Part shown: piece by piece, positions 60,847 to 64,000 of the stretch
Numbering within the stretch: the first letter of the stretch is position 1
Layout of the letters: each line of letters opens with the position of its first letter
Assembly (NCBI RefSeq): GCF_900187375.1
Contig: NZ_FYEW01000002.1
Location: 1,240,001 to 1,304,000, forward strand
DNA length: 64,000 nucleotides
Direction of reading: 5' to 3'
From: Hymenobacter gelipurpurascens
GTDB taxonomy: Bacteria; Bacteroidota; Bacteroidia; Cytophagales; Hymenobacteraceae
Made by a program: the position numbers and the translations under genes
Notes under the pieces: generated by a model
What the model saw: the letters and a program-made list of their open reading frames with translations, nothing else
The model's database searches: none
What the model was told of the DNA's origin: nothing

Positions 60847-61584
60847 TTATTTTTTGAGGATGAAGATCATTCGTGGACTGGTCGCCTCATCAAAAGGGTT
60901 CAGTTGATAATCGCCGAGCACTTCCACCAGCCGTAAGCCAGCTAGCCGGAAGTACTCCTCGAACCGCTCCCGGTCCAGGGCGCGTACCCACTCCTGGAAG
61001 TGCTGCTCCTGCCCGGCCGGGTTCTGGAAACGGATATCCTTGACGATGAAGTCGTGCTGCAGATGCCGGTGGATCTGAAACGTGGTACCGGCTACTTCCT
61101 TGGTTTCGTGGGCCACCAGCTCCCGAATGGTGCGCTCCGTGTTCAGGAAGTCTATCACCATTTTGCCGCCGGGCTTCAAGGCATCAGCCGCGTGGCGAAG
61201 GGCCACCACATTTTCCGCTTCCTCCTTGAAATAGCCGAAGCTGGTAAACAGGTTGAAAATGAAGTCGAACTCGCCGGGCAGCTCTTCACGCATATCATGC
61301 ACCCGAAAGCGCAGCCGACTATGCTCCGCCTCGCTGGCGTGGGCAATGCTTTCGGGCGATAGATCGATGCCCGTCACGTCATAGCCCTGCTGGCTGAGGT
61401 AGATGGCGTGCCGGCCCTTGCCGCAAGCCAGGTCCAGGAGCCGGGCCTCGGGCTTAGGATGTAGCCGCTGCAGCAGCGCCGCCAGAAACCGCTGTGCTTC
61501 TGCGTAGTTCCGGTCGCGGTACAGCAAGTGGTAGTACGGCGAATCAAACCAGGTACTAAACCATTCGAGAGAAGTGGTGGGCAT
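60847..61584 (-). CDS. Class I SAM-dependent methyltransferase
   Basis: From ATG 61584, a 245-residue methyltransferase. The motif I LLDLACGKGRHAIYLSQQGY is a classical SAM-binding loop, followed by VTGIDLSPESIAHA and the DFIFNLFTSFGYFKEEAEN motif, then LKPGGKMVIDFLNTERT. The target is unknown; the GYF and HLQHDFIV parts suggest a small molecule. The longer start at 61623 adds a hydrophobic leader that looks spurious. Confidence 0.88.
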   Translation of the reverse strand: MPTTSLEWFSTWFDSPYYHLLYRDRNYAEAQRFLAALLQRLHPKPEARLLDLACGKGRHAIYLSQQGYDVTGIDLSPESIAHASEAEHSRLRFRVHDMREELPGEFDFIFNLFTSFGYFKEEAENVVALRHAADALKPGGKMVIDFLNTERTIRELVAHETKEVAGTTFQIHRHLQHDFIVKDIRFQNPAGQEQHFQEWVRALDRERFEEYFRLAGLRLVEVLGDYQLNPFDEATSPRMIFILKK

Positions 61585-61607
61585 AAGCAATAAAACAGAC
61601 ACAACGA

Positions 61608-61631
61608 AAAAGGGCGTTTGCACGCCCTTTT
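61608..61631 (-). terminator. Terminator upstream of the methyltransferase
   Basis: AAAAGGGCGT / ACGCCCTTTT hairpin 74 bp after the minus-strand stop at 61705. It ends the two-gene lipoprotein operon. Confidence 0.7.
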
Positions 61632-61704
61632 CTAAAAAGCCCAGAAACAGACAGACGCCTACTCATGCAACAGGGTTGCAAAAATAGACGTCTGTTTGGT
61701 AAAA

Positions 61705-61974
61705 TCAAAGGGAGTCGGGAGCGGCGGCAGCTTTAGCAGCTGGGTTTGGCTCCAGCTTCATTTGGCAGACTGGGCACGTGCCCGGCTTATCGCTGGCACT
61801 GCCTTCGCAGCCCATAGGACAGATATAGGCCGCAGTTACTGCCGGAGTGGCTGGCGCAGTTTCCGTCGTAACGGGTTGCTGCTCCGTAGCCGTCTTTTGC
61901 TCGCAGCTGGCAAGCGTGGCCGTCACTACCAGGCCTAGGCCAGTAGCCAGAGCTTTCCAGGAAAATCCTTGCAT
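61705..61974 (-). CDS. Heavy-metal-binding-domain lipoprotein
   Basis: An 89-residue lipoprotein (lipobox LASC, Cys24). The mature part is Thr/Pro-rich and ends with the metal-binding motif AAYICPMGCEGSASDKPGTC then PVCQMKLEP (Cys-Pro-Met ... Pro-x-x-Cys-Pro-x-Cys-x-Met). This matches the heavy-metal binding domain of efflux adaptors and P-type ATPases. It may buffer copper or other metals in the envelope. It overlaps nothing but lies 3 bp after the upstream lipoprotein gene. Confidence 0.85.
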   Translation of the reverse strand: MQGFSWKALATGLGLVVTATLASCEQKTATEQQPVTTETAPATPAVTAAYICPMGCEGSASDKPGTCPVCQMKLEPNPAAKAAAAPDSL

Positions 61975-61977
61975 AGC

Positions 61978-62361
61978 TTATTCCTGAGTACCAGCCTTTT
62001 CCTTCGTGGCGTTGGGCTGCTGAGCGGGCGTGGGGTTGCTTTTCTTCACGCTGTTTACGGCCTCCGTGTTCTTGGTTTCGGCAGCATCTTTCGCGTTGGC
62101 CGTTTTCACTTGGTCGGCTTTGGGCTCATTGTGCGACTCCAGGTCAACGCCGGAGCTGATGGGACGCTCAATGGCGGCACCTTTTTCCTGGTGTGCGGCG
62201 GCTTCCGTGTGCTGGTCGAAGTTATCGGAGGAGCGGGAGCCGGGCGCTACCAAATCCACGGATACCTTATTTTCCGGACGCCAGTCCGATGGTTCGCTGC
62301 TGCACGCGTTCAGGGCGAGAGTGGCCAGGGCCAGAGCGGAAAGCGCAAGTTGCTTGGTCAT
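61978..62361 (-). CDS. Hypothetical lipoprotein
   Basis: A 127-residue lipoprotein: signal peptide MTKQLALSALALATLALNAC (Cys20 as lipidation site). The mature region is hydrophilic, with many Glu, Lys, Ala and Asn (DAAETKNTEAVNSVKKSN) and appears unstructured. The stop is 3 bp before the next gene, so the pair of lipoproteins is one operon. Function unknown. Confidence 0.65.
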   Translation of the reverse strand: MTKQLALSALALATLALNACSSEPSDWRPENKVSVDLVAPGSRSSDNFDQHTEAAAHQEKGAAIERPISSGVDLESHNEPKADQVKTANAKDAAETKNTEAVNSVKKSNPTPAQQPNATKEKAGTQE

Positions 62362-62424
62362 GAGAAGAAAAATGAGCTGATACGAAATGAGTTAAATTGA
62401 CGAAAGGCCGGCCTCAGAAGTTGC

Positions 62425-63048
62425 CTAGGCCACCTGGCCAGGCAGCGCGGGCACCAGGTTTTTGCGGCGCATCATGGCCTCAAACAGCTTCTGGTCGTTG
62501 CCGCCTTTAAAAATTTTATCGGGCACCTGCAGGAAGATGGGCGTGTCGAAGGTTTTGGCAGCCCAGCGGCGCCAGCCCGTAATTTCGGCCGGCAGCTCGT
62601 CGGGGCCCTTCAGTGTGAGCAGGTAGCCATCGGCCTCGCGCTTCACATGGCCAATCATGTCCCAGGTCAGGCGCATGCCTTCGCGCTCATTGCGTCGCAG
62701 CACAATCTGCTTGTTATCAAACTCATAGCTGAGCTTTTCAAACAGCGGCTTGCTTTGCTCCATGGTAGTAGCGCCCGTAATCTGAGCGGAGCGGAATAGC
62801 ACGTACAGCAGCGTCAGGACCAGAGCCGAGGCCAGCCACCACCAGGAGGGCCAGATCAGGGCCGGTAACAGGCCTACGGCAAACGGAATGAGGGCATACC
62901 ACCACTCCTTGCGCCACACCCGTCCCATCGCAATGCGGGTGTAAGTGTCGGTGTCGAGTTGGTGCTTCTTGGTGACGATGGCGAGCGGTGAAGCCCCCGA
63001 CTGGGACTGCTGCTGCCGATAGCCGCCGCGTTGGTTAGGGAGTTGCAT
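62425..63048 (-). CDS. YcxB-like membrane-associated hypothetical protein
   Basis: A 207-residue protein. After a Gln/Arg/Gly-rich start (residues 1-18), the sequence SPLAIVTKKHQLDTDTYTRI precedes two hydrophobic segments (about 52-93; YALIPFAVGLLPALIWPSWW). A beta-rich C-terminal domain follows, with FDNKQIVLRRNEREGMRLTW and YLLTLKGPDELPAEITGW. This arrangement resembles the YcxB/PH-like membrane family. Function unknown. It is separated from nadC by a spacer with a degenerate inverted repeat. Confidence 0.65.
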   Translation of the reverse strand: MQLPNQRGGYRQQQSQSGASPLAIVTKKHQLDTDTYTRIAMGRVWRKEWWYALIPFAVGLLPALIWPSWWWLASALVLTLLYVLFRSAQITGATTMEQSKPLFEKLSYEFDNKQIVLRRNEREGMRLTWDMIGHVKREADGYLLTLKGPDELPAEITGWRRWAAKTFDTPIFLQVPDKIFKGGNDQKLFEAMMRRKNLVPALPGQVA

Positions 63049-63070
63049 GATATATCAGTTGTCAGTTGTC

Positions 63071-63140
63071 AGTTACCGGCTGCTGGTTACGAGTTAGTAG
63101 TAGAACGATACTAACAACTGGCAACCGGCACCTGGCAACT
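63071..63140. repeat. Degenerate inverted repeat
   Basis: AGTTACCGGCTGCTGGTTAC pairs with GCAACCGGCACCTGGCAACT (63121-63140), imperfectly. It fills the spacer upstream of the gene at 62425. Confidence 0.45.
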
Positions 63141-63142
63141 CA

Positions 63143-64000
63143 TTAAAAAGCTTTTAAGCTGAGGTCGAGGCTCCGGACAGAATACGTGAGGGCACCCACC
63201 GAGATGAAGTCGACGCCGGTGGCGGCTACTTCGGCAATGGTTTGCTCCGTGATGCCGCCGCTGGCCTCCAGGGGATAGCGCCCAGCTACCAGGGCCACGG
63301 CTTCCCGAAGTTGCGTCGGGCCCATATTGTCGAGCATAATCCGGTCTATACCACCTACTTCCAGTACCTGCTGCACCTCCGAGATAGTGCGGGTTTCTAC
63401 TTCAATAGCCAGCTTCCGACCCGTTTTAGCCAAATACTGGTGCGTAGCTTCGATAGCGGGCCTGATGCCGCCGGCATAGTCCACATGATTATCCTTGAGC
63501 ATAATCATATCAAACAGACCGTAGCGGTGGTTTACGCCGCCGCCAATAAGCACGGCCCACTTCTCGCAGAGCCGAAAGTTGGGGGTGGTTTTGCGCGTGT
63601 CGAGCAGGCGGGCCTTGGTGCCGGCTAGTAGGCCAGTCAGGTGCGCCGTTTGGGTGGCAATGCCGCTCATACGCTGCATGCAGTTGAGCACGAGGCGCTC
63701 CGCTGTCAGGATGCTGCGGGCACAGCCTTCCACCGTGAAGGCTACATCACCGTGCTGCACGCGGGCACCATCGGAGAGCAGCTGCGTTACGTGGAGCTCC
63801 GGATCTACCTCCCGGAAGATGAAATGCGCCAACTCCACCCCGGCCAGCACCCCGGCATCCTTCACCAGCAACTGAGCCCTATTGCGCGCATCGGCAGGAA
63901 TAGAGGCCAGCGTAGAATGGTCGCCATCGCCGATATCTTCGGCCAGGGCAGTACGAATGAAAGCGGAAAGAGCTTCCGGAGTGAGGTAGGGCGGGGTTTG
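63143..64000 (-). CDS. nadC: Nicotinate-nucleotide diphosphorylase (carboxylating), 5' end cut
   Basis: NadC makes nicotinic acid mononucleotide from quinolinate and PRPP. The frame is open to the right edge (285 residues visible). The true start is therefore beyond 64000; a start at 63871 would be an artificial TTG. Visible blocks are ALAEDIGDGDHST, LLVKDAGVLAG, VLNCMQRMSGIATQTAHL, ARLLDTRKTTPNFR, KLAIEVETRTISE, IDRIMLDNM and EASGGI. These are the standard family motifs, including the PRPP- and quinolinate-binding Arg/Lys/Glu residues. No other nad gene is in view. Confidence 0.96.
   Translation of the reverse strand, partial: QTPPYLTPEALSAFIRTALAEDIGDGDHSTLASIPADARNRAQLLVKDAGVLAGVELAHFIFREVDPELHVTQLLSDGARVQHGDVAFTVEGCARSILTAERLVLNCMQRMSGIATQTAHLTGLLAGTKARLLDTRKTTPNFRLCEKWAVLIGGGVNHRYGLFDMIMLKDNHVDYAGGIRPAIEATHQYLAKTGRKLAIEVETRTISEVQQVLEVGGIDRIMLDNMGPTQLREAVALVAGRYPLEASGGITEQTIAEVAATGVDFISVGALTYSVRSLDLSLKAF

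Noticed and set aside
63143..63871. nadC starting at 63871
   Set aside because: That start is a TTG inside the gene; the frame continues upstream with conserved NadC sequence to the window edge.

Overview
The window looks like a chromosomal segment of a high-GC Bacteroidetes bacterium, most likely a member of the Hymenobacteraceae (Hymenobacter or a close relative). The basis is the gene content and style: many short secreted proteins and lipoproteins, a GH97 alpha-glucosidase-like enzyme, OmpA with thrombospondin type-3 repeats, M56 peptidase/BlaI pairs, M13 peptidases, a DUF2625 protein, a TAnnTTTG-type promoter before rplU, and few obvious Shine-Dalgarno sites. The genus is inference; no rRNA or tRNA gene is visible.

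Layout. 1-5 kb: 3'-truncated BamA/TamA-like outer-membrane protein diverging from hemW, an acidic hypothetical, then an alpha/beta hydrolase and a cyclase-family enzyme as a pair. 5-12.3 kb: rplU-rpmA, then the class Ia ribonucleotide reductase genes nrdB and nrdA (both eukaryote-like). These two are separated by a DUF6624 protein and a GIY-YIG nuclease that sits between two large perfect hairpin repeats. 12.3-13.8 kb: one strikingly AT-rich foreign-looking gene with a HEPN-type R-x4-H motif. 13.9-30.7 kb: housekeeping and accessory genes (HAD hydrolases, DUF2079, RibD-like reductase, DUF1345 and CrtO-like membrane proteins, Hsp20, TPM protein, MFS exporter). 30.8-33.2 kb: M56 sensor peptidase/BlaI operon with palindromic operators. 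33.3-40.1 kb: three tandem M13 metallopeptidase lipoproteins. 40.4-44.2 kb: old yellow enzyme, pirin, and an Rrf2 regulator / adaptor-like protein / acyl carrier protein cluster with a shared 17-bp palindrome. 44.3-50.5 kb: ClC channel, GNAT, PPK2, a serine-less esterase-like protein, a second Hsp20-like protein. 50.6-54.8 kb: GH25 lysozyme, RlpA, small secreted proteins, CbpA/CbpM. 54.9-64 kb: OmpA, GH97, DUF2625, ZIP transporter, methyltransferase, metal-binding lipoprotein and truncated nadC.

No CRISPR array, integrase, transposase, phage module or recognisable secretion or biosynthetic cluster is present. The most unusual content is non-coding. A short iterated palindrome with core TAGGCC/GGCCTA (best form TGGCCTAGGCCA) occurs throughout genes and spacers. 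Several families of intergenic inverted repeats also occur, and most carry a copy of that same motif in the loop. Other points worth checking are the DnaA-box cluster upstream of nrdB, the REP-flanked GIY-YIG gene, the HEPN-like AT-rich singleton, a three-member SpoIIAA/STAS-like paralogous family, and the Rrf2 operator pair.

Starts were chosen by hand. Where a longer frame began with an alternative codon or lacked a sensible N-terminus, I moved the start to the ATG (or GTG) that gives a signal peptide or family-like N-terminus.
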